DNA of 21,574 nt from an uncultured Ilumatobacter sp. (GCA_937891565.1 CALAHA010000141.1:1-21574); one strand, 5' to 3'. Positions 5,712 to 14,660 are shown, numbered from the stretch's first letter. Numbers and translations: made by a program. The notes: a model not told the origin generated them from the sequence alone.

Positions 5712-8700
5712 GTGATCGAGTCGGTGAAAGCAGTGGCCTACGGGCGTGCAGCGTCGGAGGCGTTGGCGGCCGCGGTCGCCAGCGCTAAGGCCGCCGGTCC
5801 GCTCGTGCCGGTCACGGTCGTCGTGCCATCCAACTTTGTTGGCCTGTCGGCGCGCCGGCTGCTCGGGTCAGGAGCACTCGAGCATGGGGGTAAGCGAGGC
5901 GTGGCGAACGTCTCGTTCGTGACACCATTCCGTCTCACCGAAATGGCGGCGGCCGACCTGCTGCTCGAGCAGCAACCGATCACCAACCCGGTGCTCGGTG
6001 CTGCGGTCCGTCAGGTGCTCTCCGAAGACCCCGACGTGTACCGGCCCGTCGCCCAGCACGAAGCCACCGAGGCGGCGCTCGCAGCGCTCTTTGCCGAATT
6101 GTCGAATGTCGATGAAGCTGGCCTCGAGTCGATCTCTGAAGAGGGCTCTACTGCAGCGCTGCTCGCGGTCAAGTTCTACCGGCGCATCGCTGCGCAGCTC
6201 GATGGGTTCCACACGGAGCGCGACCTAGCAACCGCTGCCGCTGACCGGCCTGATCTTGCTGATCGGCTGAGCTCGTTCGGTCACCTCATTTGGTATCTCC
6301 CAGCCCCGGTCACGCCGGCAATCGGCCGATTCATTGGCGAGGCGTTGCGCGCCGCCACATCTTCGTCGGTCATTGTCGGGGTTTCGGGCGCCCCACGAGC
6401 CGACGAGCCGACGTGGCGGGCGTGTGAAGCGGCACTCGTCGGACGCCACGCTTTGTCTGTGCCGGTCGCGCACGGCGACTCGATCATTTCAGTCAGCGAT
6501 GCTGCAGAGGAGATTCGAGAAGTGTGCAGCCGCGTCATCGGGCTCGTTGCCGATGGGGTGCGGCTCGACCGCATCGGTGTGTTCTTCCCGGCGCCGGATC
6601 CGTACCTGCGGATCATCGAGCAGCAGTTCGGTGCTGCGGGGATTCCGGCGAACGGCCCCGACCCGCGGCGGCTCGCCGACTCGGTTGCGGGTCGAACGCT
6701 GCTCGGTGGGCTGGCGCTGTCAGAACAGCGTTGGCGACGTGACCGAGTGATGTCAGTCATCAGCGGCGGCCCGCTGCGTTTTGACGGGGCGTCGGTCCGG
6801 CCCGGTGACTGGGACCAACTCTCGCGTGATGCCGGTGTCGTGATTGACCATGCCGACTGGCGACGCAAGATCGAATATGACGAGCAGCGCACAGCGGAGC
6901 GGATCGCCAAGCTCGAAGGGGGAGCGCAGTCCGACTCGGTGGCGTATCAGCTCCAGCGGCTGAACGACCGAGTTGCCGACGGCAAACGGTTGACGGCGTT
7001 CGTCGACGGGCTGCACGCGATGGTCCGCGCTGTCGAGCAGGCCACGACGTGGCCGACCAAGTGCGCCGCAGCCACTGCACTGTTGCAGTCGCTGCTGGGT
7101 GAAGAGCGCCAACACACATCGTGGCCGGATCACGAACAGGAGTCGTTTGCTCGGGTCGAGGATGCGCTGGTGCGCTTGGCTGCTCTTGACGCCATCGAGC
7201 CGACGCCGAGTCACGGTGTGTTCCAACGTGCCCTGCGGACCGAACTCGACGTCGCTCGAGGGCGTCATGGCAGGTTCGGAGAGGGTGTCGTTTTTGGCCC
7301 GATCGGCACCGCTATTGGCTATGACCTCGATGCGGTGTTCGTGGTCGGCTGTTCCGAAGGGCTGCTCCCAATGCCGCGCCGCGACGACGCAATTTTGCCC
7401 GACGCTGTCCGAACCAAATCGCTCGACCAGCTGGAGTCGCGAGCCGAACGGCTCCATCATCAGCATCGAGCATTCCTCGCTGTGTTGGCGGCTGCACCGG
7501 CTGGGCGGCGAACCCTGACATTCCCTCGTGGTGACTTACGATCAAATCGGCGGGCACTGCCATCGCGCTGGCTGCTCGATACGGCCTCTGCGCTGGCTGG
7601 CCGAGTGGTTCATGCCACTGACTTCGGTGAACTCGAACTCGTTGACACCGTGGGGTCGTTTGCCTCAGGCATCACCGCAGCTGCACACGCCGGGTCGCTC
7701 GACGAACGCGACCTTGTTGCGGTGGGCAACGACGCAGCTGCTGGTATCGCGATCCTCGACCATGAGCTGGCGGTACTCGTTGGTAACGGATGGAACATGC
7801 AGACAGCGCGGGCGAGTTCCGACTTCACCGAGTTCGACGGCAACCTGTCGGCTCGCGTGGGAGCCGAGGTGTTCCCGCTGCCCGGCATTGGCGATCGGGC
7901 ATTGTCGCCGTCTCGGCTCGAGACCTGGGCGAGCTGCGGGTTCCGCTATTTCCTTAATTACGTCCTCGAAGTCAGTGACCGTGACGACCCCGAACGAACC
8001 GACGAGATCTCGGCGCTCGATCGCGGCTCGCTGATCCACTCGACGCTCGAACAATTCATTGGCGAAGCACTCCGAGATGGTGCGCCGTCGCCCCAGCAGG
8101 CATGGTCGCCTGAAGCGCGCGCCCGGCTGCACGTCATTGCCGACGACCAATGTCTGGAGTACGAATCAACCGGGCGAACCGGTCGCCGAGTCAACTGGCG
8201 TGTTCGCCGCGATGACCTCCACGACCTGCTCGACGCGTTCTTGCTCGCTGACAACGAGTTCCGCCGTAGCCATCTGGCGACGCCTGTCGATGTCGAACTC
8301 GACCTTGGCGTCCGGAGCGGCGATGTTGTGCCCATTACGTTGCCCGACGGTTCCTCGATCACGCTGCGCGGCATGATCGACCGCGTCGACACCACCGCCG
8401 ATGGGCGGGTGTTGGTCAACGACTACAAGTCAGGAAAGGGAAAGAAATACGACGGCCTCGACGACGATCCGTTCATCGACGGAACGACACTACAGCTCGG
8501 CATGTATGCCGAAGGCGCAATGCAAGCCACCGGGAAGTCTGAGGCAGCGGCGCACTACTGGTTGGTCGAGCGCGATGGCGAGCAACGGCTTGGATACGCA
8601 TGGACCGACGAGAAGCGTGAGCGTTTCCACGAGGTCTTGACCGCAATCACGTCCGGCATTGCCAATGGCGTCTTCGCCGCTTCGCCCGGGGAGTGGGATT

Positions 8701-8870
8701 CCTGGCGGCTGACCAACGCCAACTGTGGGTACTGCGACTTCGACAGTGTGTGCGTCCGCGACCGCGGTGACCATGCAGAGGCAAAGGCGGACGCCCCCGA
8801 GTTGGCGGTGCGTGTGGCGCTGTCACCGAAACCCAAAGCCGACGGAAACAGCCCAGGAGGCGCAGCATGA
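5712..8870 (+). CDS. addB: AddB-like subunit: inactivated helicase fold plus RecB-family nuclease with Fe-S cluster
   Basis: With its partner this protein would process double-strand DNA ends for recombination. From GTG 5712 it has 1052 residues (1058 from GTG 5694). The N-terminus (VKAVAYGRAASEALAAAV) sits where AddB carries a Walker A but lacks GKT/S, so ATPase activity is unlikely. A UvrD-like C-domain segment is near residues 540-560 (LDAVFVVGCSEGLLPMPRRD). The nuclease motif has D890 and D893 (GMIDRVD) and D904-Y-K906. Cys742 (WASCGFRY) together with C1005-x2-C1008-x5-C1014 forms the four-cysteine iron-staple of AddB nucleases. It overlaps addA by four bases (ATGA). It is unlike mycobacterial AdnA, which keeps a working motor. 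The name is by analogy. Confidence 0.85.
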   Translation: MIESVKAVAYGRAASEALAAAVASAKAAGPLVPVTVVVPSNFVGLSARRLLGSGALEHGGKRGVANVSFVTPFRLTEMAAADLLLEQQPITNPVLGAAVRQVLSEDPDVYRPVAQHEATEAALAALFAELSNVDEAGLESISEEGSTAALLAVKFYRRIAAQLDGFHTERDLATAAADRPDLADRLSSFGHLIWYLPAPVTPAIGRFIGEALRAATSSSVIVGVSGAPRADEPTWRACEAALVGRHALSVPVAHGDSIISVSDAAEEIREVCSRVIGLVADGVRLDRIGVFFPAPDPYLRIIEQQFGAAGIPANGPDPRRLADSVAGRTLLGGLALSEQRWRRDRVMSVISGGPLRFDGASVRPGDWDQLSRDAGVVIDHADWRRKIEYDEQRTAERIAKLEGGAQSDSVAYQLQRLNDRVADGKRLTAFVDGLHAMVRAVEQATTWPTKCAAATALLQSLLGEERQHTSWPDHEQESFARVEDALVRLAALDAIEPTPSHGVFQRALRTELDVARGRHGRFGEGVVFGPIGTAIGYDLDAVFVVGCSEGLLPMPRRDDAILPDAVRTKSLDQLESRAERLHHQHRAFLAVLAAAPAGRRTLTFPRGDLRSNRRALPSRWLLDTASALAGRVVHATDFGELELVDTVGSFASGITAAAHAGSLDERDLVAVGNDAAAGIAILDHELAVLVGNGWNMQTARASSDFTEFDGNLSARVGAEVFPLPGIGDRALSPSRLETWASCGFRYFLNYVLEVSDRDDPERTDEISALDRGSLIHSTLEQFIGEALRDGAPSPQQAWSPEARARLHVIADDQCLEYESTGRTGRRVNWRVRRDDLHDLLDAFLLADNEFRRSHLATPVDVELDLGVRSGDVVPITLPDGSSITLRGMIDRVDTTADGRVLVNDYKSGKGKKYDGLDDDPFIDGTTLQLGMYAEGAMQATGKSEAAAHYWLVERDGEQRLGYAWTDEKRERFHEVLTAITSGIANGVFAASPGEWDSWRLTNANCGYCDFDSVCVRDRGDHAEAKADAPELAVRVALSPKPKADGNSPGGAA

Positions 8871-11800
8871 CCATGCTGTTGAGCGACCAACCGGCCCGAG
8901 AGCTGATCAGCTCGACTGGGCTCGACCAGACACTTTTTGTCCAGGCTGGAGCGGGAACGGGTAAGACGACCCAGCTCGTCAGCAGGATTGTCAATACGGT
9001 CCTGAACAACGACGTGAGGCTCTCCGAGATCGTCGCGATCACGTTTACCGAGGCAGCGGCGAGCGAGCTCCGGGCCCGAATCCGGGTCGAGTTCGAGAAG
9101 CTGGCGCACACTCAAGATCCAACGCACCGAGAGCGAGCCGAACAGGCCATTGCCGATACTGATCTTGCAGCGGTGTCGACGGTCCACGGCTTCGCCAGCC
9201 GCATTCTTGGCGAGTTCTCCGTGGCTGCTGGCCTTCCGCCGCGGATCAGCGTGCTCGACGAGGTGGCCTCGCAGCTCGCGAACGAGCAACGGTGGGATCG
9301 ATTCGTCGATCTCCTCAACAACGAGCCCGAGCTAGAAGAGCTGATGTATCGGGCAGCACTGCTCGACTTCCCGCTCAGCCCGGCCTTCCATGGACAGGCG
9401 TCCTTCAAGGACGTCGCTCACAACTTCGCGCAAAACTGGGACCGACTCGATGATCTCCTCGACCAGCCGCTGGGGGCTGCCCTTGCTCCGATCGACTTTG
9501 CCCCGTTTCGGGAAGCCGTTCGCGCAGTGTCGACGCTGCTCGACGATTGCCTCGACCCGGGCGACCTGCTTGCTGAACACCTCCGCACGATCCTGCCGGA
9601 AATGCAAGCAGTGGTGGCCATCGACGATTCGCATCGGGCTCTCCGACGAATGCAGGCGCTCCACCGTCGGGGCAGGTCGGCGAAAGGCCGACGCATCATT
9701 TGGGGCCGCGGAACGGGCGGCATCAAGAAGAACTGGGGCGTCGACCCGAAAGACATCAAAGACATCATCGATGAAGCGAACGACGCTCTCAGCCTCGTGC
9801 TCGACAAGGTCAGCGAGGGAGTTCTCGATCAGTTGATGCGACTGACCGCTCGCGAAGTTCGACAGGCTGCCAACGAGCGGAAGTCGAATGGCGGGCTCGA
9901 ATTTCACGACCTCCTCGTCATCGCGCGGCAGGTGCTGCGCGACAGCGCCGAGGTGCGCAAGGTGCTCCACGAGCGTTACCGCCACGTCCTGCTTGACGAG
10001 TTCCAAGATACTGACCCGATCCAGATCGAGCTGGCGTCGCTGATCGCTGCTACTCCTGCTGTGCGGCAGCCGCAGCGATGGAGCGACCACTCCGTTGCCG
10101 GTGGGCGACTGTTCTTTGTTGGCGACCCGAAGCAGTCGATCTATCGATTTCGTCGTGCCGATATCAAGCTCTTTCTTGAGGCCCGCGACACATTCGGCGC
10201 CGCAAGCTCGGGTGCGGTTCGGCTCGACACGAACTTTCGCACGGTGCCGCCAATTATCGACTGGATCAATGGCCTGTTCGCCGATGCGATGCCTGCCGAG
10301 ATCGCCGACGCCCAGCCGAAGTACGAATCGCTCCACGCAGGCCGCAGTGTTGATTCCGGCGCCGATCATCGACCCGTGGTGCTTGGCGGCGAGCATCCGG
10401 ATCCGAAGGTCAAGGCGGGCGAGTTGCGTCTTGCCGAAGCGACCGACGTCGCCGGAATCGTGGCTGCGATTCGGGTTGCGCCCGATCAGTGGCCGGTGTT
10501 CGACCAACGGGACCAGCGGTGGCGGCCCGCTCGCCTCAGCGACATCACGATCCTGATTCCGACTCGGACGTCGCTGCCGTTCCTGCGCGATGCATTGTCG
10601 GGGCACGACATTCCATCGCGCCTGGCCACGGGAACGTTGGTCTATGACACACAAGAAATCCGTGACACGCTGGCTGTCCTGCGCGCTGTCGACGACCCGA
10701 ACGACACGCTGAGCCTCATCGCTGCATTGCGGTCGCCGCTCTATGGATGCTCTGACGTCGACTTGTACGTGTACCACCAGGCCCATCATCGATGGAGCCT
10801 GCGCAATGCTGTCCCTGAGGGGTTCGACGAACAACACCCAGTCGTCGCGGCGCTCGCGCACCTTCGCACGATGTGGGAACAACGCTGGTGGACCGGCCCG
10901 GCATCGATGCTCGAACGCGTGCTGCGGGAACGTCGGGGCTTTCTCTTGGGCTACGGAACCGAACGGCCCGCCGAAGTCTGGCGCCGTCTACGGTTCCTGG
11001 TCGATCAGGCGCGGGCGTTCGAAGAGTCGAACGGCGGCGGGTTGCGGGCGTTCCTCGACTGGGCGGCGCTGCAGTCGTCTGAAGGCTCACGAGTCCACGA
11101 ACCAATGTTGCCCGAGACCGATGACGAGGCCGTGCAGATCATCACCGTGCACGGATCGAAGGGGCTCGAATTCCCGATCACCATCCTGTCCGGTATGACA
11201 ACGGCAGCCAAGGGAAAGCAGAACGGCGTCAGCGTGCTGTGGGCAGATACCGGCCCTCCCGCCATCAAGCTACGGGCCGGCGTCGCCACGGCCGAACACA
11301 CCACGCGCGCTGATCTCGAAGAAGAAATGGACGCTCACGAAAAGCTCCGGTTGCTCTATGTCGCAACGACCCGAGCACGTGACCATCTCATTGTGTCCGG
11401 TCATCACAAGGCCAGTGGCAATGCCGAGGCGACGTACGCAACTCGACTGGCAATGTTCGCAGCAGCGAACCCTGAGCTCTGTCGATCGTTCTCTGCGGCT
11501 CCGATTGGCACGCGTGCTGATCTCAATGTCGGCACCCAGAACGAGGTCCCAGCTGTCGCTGCTGGTCAGGCTGGCGAGTCGATGGCAGAACGCAATCGAT
11601 GGATCGCCACGCGCCGCGGCCTACTGGCTCCGTTCTTGACCCCGACGGCGATGTCGGCAACGGCGATTGCTCGCACGGTTGATGCAGCAATGGCCGACAG
11701 CGACGACGACGCAGCGTTGGCCACCGACGAGTCGTCGGGCCCGACGATTGTTCGCAAGAAGGGTCGGGCCGGTTCGGCAATCGGGAGTGCTGTCCACGCA

Positions 11801-12361
11801 ACACTCGAGTTTGTCGACTTCGACGAGCCAGGCGACCTCGATGCGCTCGTCCAACGCCAGTGCGAGCTGCACGCCATTGCCGACTACGTCGACACCGTCG
11901 GAGCTTTGGTCCGTTCGGCGCTCAACTCTGACGCAGTGGCACTCGCGCGGACGAACACGGCATTCCGAGAGCTATACGTTGGCGCGTCGTTGGGTGACGT
12001 CATGATTGAGGGGTATGTCGACCTGCTGGTCCAGACGCCTGACGGTCTCGTGATCATTGACTACAAGACCGACAGCGCCTCGTCGCCGGCCGAGATCGAC
12101 GCCAAGCTCGCGGCGTACGAACTGCAGGGCGCGGCCTATGCCGTGGCTCTCGAAGAATCCACTGGTCTCAACGTCGTTGACTGCCGCTTCGTCTTCTGTA
12201 AAGCGAGCGGGGCTATCGAGCGTTCGGTTGTTGATCTGGCTGGCGCGAAGCAGCGGGTCCGCGACACGGTGGCTGCTGGGCTTCAGCCAGCCCCTGGCTC
12301 GGCATCGGGTGCAGCGGTCTCGATCGACACGATCATGCAACCGAGTTTGTTCAGCGACTGA
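8867..12361 (+). CDS. addA: AddA-like UvrD/RecB-family helicase-nuclease
   Basis: A 1164-residue SF1A helicase with a C-terminal RecB-type nuclease, the motor of the AddAB-like complex. Motifs in order: Walker A AGAGTGKTT (residues 27-35, K33); Walker B LLDEFQDTD (D377, E378); GDPKQSIYRFRRAD (from 419); VRLDTNFRT; VHGSKGLEFP (from 761); LLYVATTRARDHL (from 829). Nuclease residues are H977 (GSAVHATLE), D1052 (EGYVDLL) and D1065-Y-K1067 (IIDYKTD), followed by an ELQGAAYA helix. The start has a strong AGGAGG (8855-8860) six bases upstream and overlaps the addB stop, implying equimolar, coupled production. All key motor and nuclease residues appear intact. Confidence 0.93.
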   Translation: MTMLLSDQPARELISSTGLDQTLFVQAGAGTGKTTQLVSRIVNTVLNNDVRLSEIVAITFTEAAASELRARIRVEFEKLAHTQDPTHRERAEQAIADTDLAAVSTVHGFASRILGEFSVAAGLPPRISVLDEVASQLANEQRWDRFVDLLNNEPELEELMYRAALLDFPLSPAFHGQASFKDVAHNFAQNWDRLDDLLDQPLGAALAPIDFAPFREAVRAVSTLLDDCLDPGDLLAEHLRTILPEMQAVVAIDDSHRALRRMQALHRRGRSAKGRRIIWGRGTGGIKKNWGVDPKDIKDIIDEANDALSLVLDKVSEGVLDQLMRLTAREVRQAANERKSNGGLEFHDLLVIARQVLRDSAEVRKVLHERYRHVLLDEFQDTDPIQIELASLIAATPAVRQPQRWSDHSVAGGRLFFVGDPKQSIYRFRRADIKLFLEARDTFGAASSGAVRLDTNFRTVPPIIDWINGLFADAMPAEIADAQPKYESLHAGRSVDSGADHRPVVLGGEHPDPKVKAGELRLAEATDVAGIVAAIRVAPDQWPVFDQRDQRWRPARLSDITILIPTRTSLPFLRDALSGHDIPSRLATGTLVYDTQEIRDTLAVLRAVDDPNDTLSLIAALRSPLYGCSDVDLYVYHQAHHRWSLRNAVPEGFDEQHPVVAALAHLRTMWEQRWWTGPASMLERVLRERRGFLLGYGTERPAEVWRRLRFLVDQARAFEESNGGGLRAFLDWAALQSSEGSRVHEPMLPETDDEAVQIITVHGSKGLEFPITILSGMTTAAKGKQNGVSVLWADTGPPAIKLRAGVATAEHTTRADLEEEMDAHEKLRLLYVATTRARDHLIVSGHHKASGNAEATYATRLAMFAAANPELCRSFSAAPIGTRADLNVGTQNEVPAVAAGQAGESMAERNRWIATRRGLLAPFLTPTAMSATAIARTVDAAMADSDDDAALATDESSGPTIVRKKGRAGSAIGSAVHATLEFVDFDEPGDLDALVQRQCELHAIADYVDTVGALVRSALNSDAVALARTNTAFRELYVGASLGDVMIEGYVDLLVQTPDGLVIIDYKTDSASSPAEIDAKLAAYELQGAAYAVALEESTGLNVVDCRFVFCKASGAIERSVVDLAGAKQRVRDTVAAGLQPAPGSASGAAVSIDTIMQPSLFSD

Positions 12362-12366
12362 CGAGC

Positions 12367-12379
12367 TGCCGCTTCGGCA
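12367..12379 (+). terminator. Short hairpin after addA
   Basis: TGCCG (12367-12371) pairs with CGGCA (12375-12379) just past the addA stop. The stem is only 5 bp and has no T-tract, so this is a weak candidate. Confidence 0.2.
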
Positions 12380-12408
12380 CCTGCCGCTGCCCCGAAGGTC
12401 GCCGTGCA

Positions 12409-12831
12409 CTATCTGGCTTGGTTCCGAGGTTGCGGCCCGCGACGCAACGAACAGGCGCATGTCGTCAGCAGCGCGTGCAGGCGCGAAGACGCCTGGTCCT
12501 GCTCGGGCCGACTCGGGGTCGAATTGCAGCAGCACTGGTTGTATGCCTCGACGACGCGGTCTTGGAGCCCGGCGGCAATTCCGAGGCGAAACGGGGTGAG
12601 CGGCCCGTGGCGTCCAGCGGCCTCGGCAATGACGCCGAGAAGAAGGCAATGTGGGACATCAGCAGTTACTGAGGCCAGAACGTGCTCGAGGTCAGCCCAG
12701 CGCGCATAGTGGCTGAGCCCAGAGTGGATATCGATGAGCTCGTAGCCCCGGTCGATCGAGTCGAGTTGGACTGTTACTCCATACGCCGGCACCGGAACGG
12801 TTGCGACGATCGGCAGGGCTGTTTCGTCCAC
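12409..12831 (-). pseudogene. Unknown gene, probably frameshifted
   Basis: The GTG-initiated frame encodes 140 residues. Up to about residue 98 it looks like real protein (VPAYGVTVQLDSIDRGYELI, HYARWADLEHVLASV, LTPFRLGIAAGLQDRVVEAY). It then turns into CCCNSTPSRPEQDQASSR, which is typical of out-of-frame sequence. Shifting frame near 12535-12540 gives VLLQFDPESARAGPGVF and then ADDMRLFVASRAATSEP, which again looks like protein. A single missing base after the Asn-Gln codons would join the two parts. The shifted frame has no early stop and runs antisense into the addA 3' end, so the true C-terminus is unclear. I recognise no family. It could be a decayed gene or a sequencing error. Confidence 0.4.
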
Positions 12832-12853
12832 GGCTTGTTTGTAGCCGGTCGCA

Positions 12854-12859
12854 TACGGT
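12854..12859 (+). promoter_or_regulatory. -10 box TACGGT, leaderless start of the GNAT gene
   Basis: TACGGT is followed by seven bases and then ATG 12867. There is no ribosome binding site, which supports leaderless translation and the 12867 start over any upstream codon. Confidence 0.5.
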
Positions 12860-12866
12860 GTCTTGT

Positions 12867-13463
12867 ATGACGATCCGACGGGCAGAGCAGCCCGACTTCC
12901 GCAATCTGTGCATCACGGCGATGCGAGCCTTCGCCGACGACCCAGTCATGCGATGGCTCTACCCAGACGACGACGACTATTTCCTTCCGAATGGTGCCGT
13001 GTTCGAAAACTCGATGACCAACTGGTTGGCCAACCAGCAGCCGTGGTGCACCGATGATGCTGCGGCTCTGGCCATTTGGTTTCCACCGGTCGAGCCGGGG
13101 GCGCCGGAGCTGGAGTGGACCGACACCGGCCCGCCACCGAGCGAAGATCGGCTCGCTCGCTTCGCACTGATTGGCCCGGTCATGGCCGAGAACAGACCCG
13201 CCGAGCCGCACTGGTATCTCCAACTCCTTGCCACCCACCCCGACTGGCAGCGAAACGGCCTCGGAGCGCAACTGATGCAGGTGGTTTTCGAACAAGCAGA
13301 CGAACAGGGCGTTCCTTGTTATCTCGAAACCGAACGACTCGAACTCGTTGCTTACTACCGAAGGTTTGGTTTCGACGTGCGCAGCGAATGGGTCGTCGAT
13401 CCTGAGGCAACCCTCGGTGAGGTCGGCCCGAAGATGTGGGGCATGTACCGCCCAACGCCCTGA
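12867..13463 (+). CDS. GNAT family N-acetyltransferase
   Basis: A 198-residue single-domain GNAT protein that would transfer an acetyl group from acetyl-CoA to an amine; the substrate is not identifiable. The acetyl-CoA binding motif is LATHPDWQRNGLGAQLM (R-N-G-L-G-A in the Q/RxxGxG/A position), followed by the family's LETERLELVAYYRRFGF segment. The N-terminus, MTIRRAEQPDFRNL, is typical of GNAT proteins that open with a beta strand. Start at ATG 12867 is set by the leaderless -10 box. It is divergent from the frameshifted gene and convergent with rpe, with the repeat cluster between them. Confidence 0.92.
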   Translation: MTIRRAEQPDFRNLCITAMRAFADDPVMRWLYPDDDDYFLPNGAVFENSMTNWLANQQPWCTDDAAALAIWFPPVEPGAPELEWTDTGPPPSEDRLARFALIGPVMAENRPAEPHWYLQLLATHPDWQRNGLGAQLMQVVFEQADEQGVPCYLETERLELVAYYRRFGFDVRSEWVVDPEATLGEVGPKMWGMYRPTP

Positions 13464-13490
13464 CATCGTCCGACGCGGCTCGCCCAACCC

Positions 13491-13548
13491 TTCCCAAATG
13501 GAGATCATTTCTCCCACTCAGTAGTGAGAAATGATCTCTATTTCGGAA
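13491..13548. repeat. Long imperfect hairpin made of two inverted copies of a 23-bp repeat
   Basis: Bases 13491-13513 and 13526-13548 are reverse complements at 21 of 23 positions, including an unbroken 13-bp block (GAGATCATTTCTC with GAGAAATGATCTC), around a 12-base centre. It lies between the convergent GNAT and rpe genes and could act as a bidirectional terminator. There is no T-tract. Each arm belongs to the repeat seen again at 13598-13620. Confidence 0.85.
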
Positions 13549-13597
13549 CGAGTCCCCGCCGCGGCTGAAACTGGGATCGTTGCGATGCGCCACACGA

Positions 13598-13620
13598 GAG
13601 AGATGATCTCTATTTCGGAA
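13598..13620 (+). repeat. Third copy of the 23-bp intergenic repeat
   Basis: This copy matches 13526-13548 at 22 of 23 positions, in the same orientation; both share ATGATCTCTATTTCGGAA. It ends 8 bases before the rpe stop. Three copies in 130 bases, all outside genes, suggest a REP-like or mobile miniature element. Confidence 0.8.
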
Positions 13621-13627
13621 GATGGGG

Positions 13628-14311
13628 TCAGGCGATGGCGGCTTGGGCGCGGGCTCGGAGGTCGGACACGGCGTGCTTGAGACCTTCCGGATCGCGATAC
13701 AGCGCGCTGCCAGCGATGAGGATGTTCGCTCCGGCCGCTGCAGCACCCGCGATCGTGGTGGGGCTGATGCCACCGTCCACTTCGAGTTCAATCTCGTCGC
13801 CGCGGCCTGAGTCGTCGATCATCTTGCGAACCGCGGCGATTTTTGGTTCCATTGTTGAGATGTAGGCCTGGCCACCAAAGCCGGGGTTGACCGTCATCAC
13901 CAGGACAAGGTCGACGAGGTCGAGAACATGTTCGATGGCGCTGACAGGCGTCGCTGGGTTGAGGGCGACTGCAGCGTTGGCACCCAATTCGTTGATGTTG
14001 GCGAGTGTGCGATGCAAGTGTGTGCACGCTTCGACGTGCACGATCAGTCGTGAGCAACCGGCATCGATGTACTGCTTGGCCATCACGTCGGGCGTATAGA
14101 CCATCATGTGCGCCTCGAATGGCACGTTGCAATGTTGACGAGCCGACTTGATGATGTCGGGGCCGAAGGTGAGGTTCGGGACGAACTGTCCGTCCATTAC
14201 GTCCCACTGGATCAGATCGACCCCAGCGGCTTCGAGATCAGCGACTTCCTGACCCAGCTTTGAGAAGTCGGCGGGGAGGACGGAGGGAGCAATCTGAATT
14301 GGGCGTGCCAC
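13628..14311 (-). CDS. rpe: Ribulose-phosphate 3-epimerase
   Basis: This enzyme interconverts ribulose-5-phosphate and xylulose-5-phosphate in the pentose phosphate pathway. It is a 227-residue TIM barrel with IAPSVLPADFSKLGQEV, DVMDGQFVPNLTFGP (metal-binding Asp), FEAHMMV (His), VNPGFGGQAYI and ELEVDGGIS (second catalytic Asp), all intact. I chose GTG 14311 because TAACTT (14325-14320) lies eight bases upstream; TTG 14320 is in frame and would add three residues. The small SPOR-like gene lies 54 bases upstream on the same strand. The C-terminal end faces the repeat cluster. Confidence 0.96.
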   Translation of the reverse strand: MARPIQIAPSVLPADFSKLGQEVADLEAAGVDLIQWDVMDGQFVPNLTFGPDIIKSARQHCNVPFEAHMMVYTPDVMAKQYIDAGCSRLIVHVEACTHLHRTLANINELGANAAVALNPATPVSAIEHVLDLVDLVLVMTVNPGFGGQAYISTMEPKIAAVRKMIDDSGRGDEIELEVDGGISPTTIAGAAAAGANILIAGSALYRDPEGLKHAVSDLRARAQAAIA

Positions 14312-14319
14312 GTTGGCCA

Positions 14320-14325
14320 AAGTTA
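14320..14325 (-). promoter_or_regulatory. Possible -10 box TAACTT for rpe
   Basis: Read on the - strand, TAACTT is followed by eight bases and then GTG (14311-14309), which is close to the leaderless spacing at other genes here. It overlaps the alternative TTG start. Confidence 0.35.
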
Positions 14326-14365
14326 GTCGCGGCCGCTGCCTGGGCTGAAAAGCTGCGTGTCGCCG

Positions 14366-14602
14366 TCAGTCGTACGACGAGTTGACGTCGTTCCACATTT
14401 CGTCGTCGTTGTCCCACGCGTCGTTGCGTTTGGTCGATGTGGCCTGCCAGTTCTCGGCTTCGGCCTTCGTGTCGTAGGGCCCGAGAGTTTGGTCGCCGGG
14501 CCCACGATTGTCAGCCCGAACTGCAATCTTTTTGTCGAGATCCCAGTACCAGTCGGTGTCTTTGGTTTCGACGACGCGTGTGTTGATTTTTCGTTCTGGC
14601 AT
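14366..14602 (-). CDS. Small acidic protein with SPOR-like motif
   Basis: A 78-residue soluble protein, ATG at 14602. The central LGPYDTKAEAENWQ segment and the later KRNDAWDNDDEMWND resemble a family of very small actinobacterial proteins that carry a LGPYxTxxEAE motif followed by an acidic AWD tail, sometimes labelled SPOR-domain-like. Their role is unknown to me. Trp and Asp are unusually abundant and there is no signal peptide or membrane span. No clear ribosome binding site is visible. The gene is divergent from the RNA methyltransferase with 70 bases between the starts, and upstream of rpe on the same strand. Confidence 0.75.
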   Translation of the reverse strand: MPERKINTRVVETKDTDWYWDLDKKIAVRADNRGPGDQTLGPYDTKAEAENWQATSTKRNDAWDNDDEMWNDVNSSYD

Positions 14603-14660
14603 GCGCCCATTCTTTCACCATCTGGCGGTCCTCTTCCGACGCAGCGCAGAGTCGTCGTCG

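Noticed and set aside
9332..10882. A 516-codon open frame on the - strand
   Set aside because: It lies wholly antisense to the helicase part of addA, whose motifs are intact. Its product is Arg/His/Val-rich with no domain pattern, as expected from a GC-rich shadow frame.
5712..12361. Mycobacterial AdnAB
   Set aside because: AdnA and AdnB both carry motor domains; the first protein here lacks Walker A but has the AddB-type four-cysteine cluster.
12404..12709. A + strand ORF in the addA to GNAT gap
   Set aside because: The peptide is Arg/Ser/Cys-rich without pattern. The - strand frame, even if shifted, looks more like protein.
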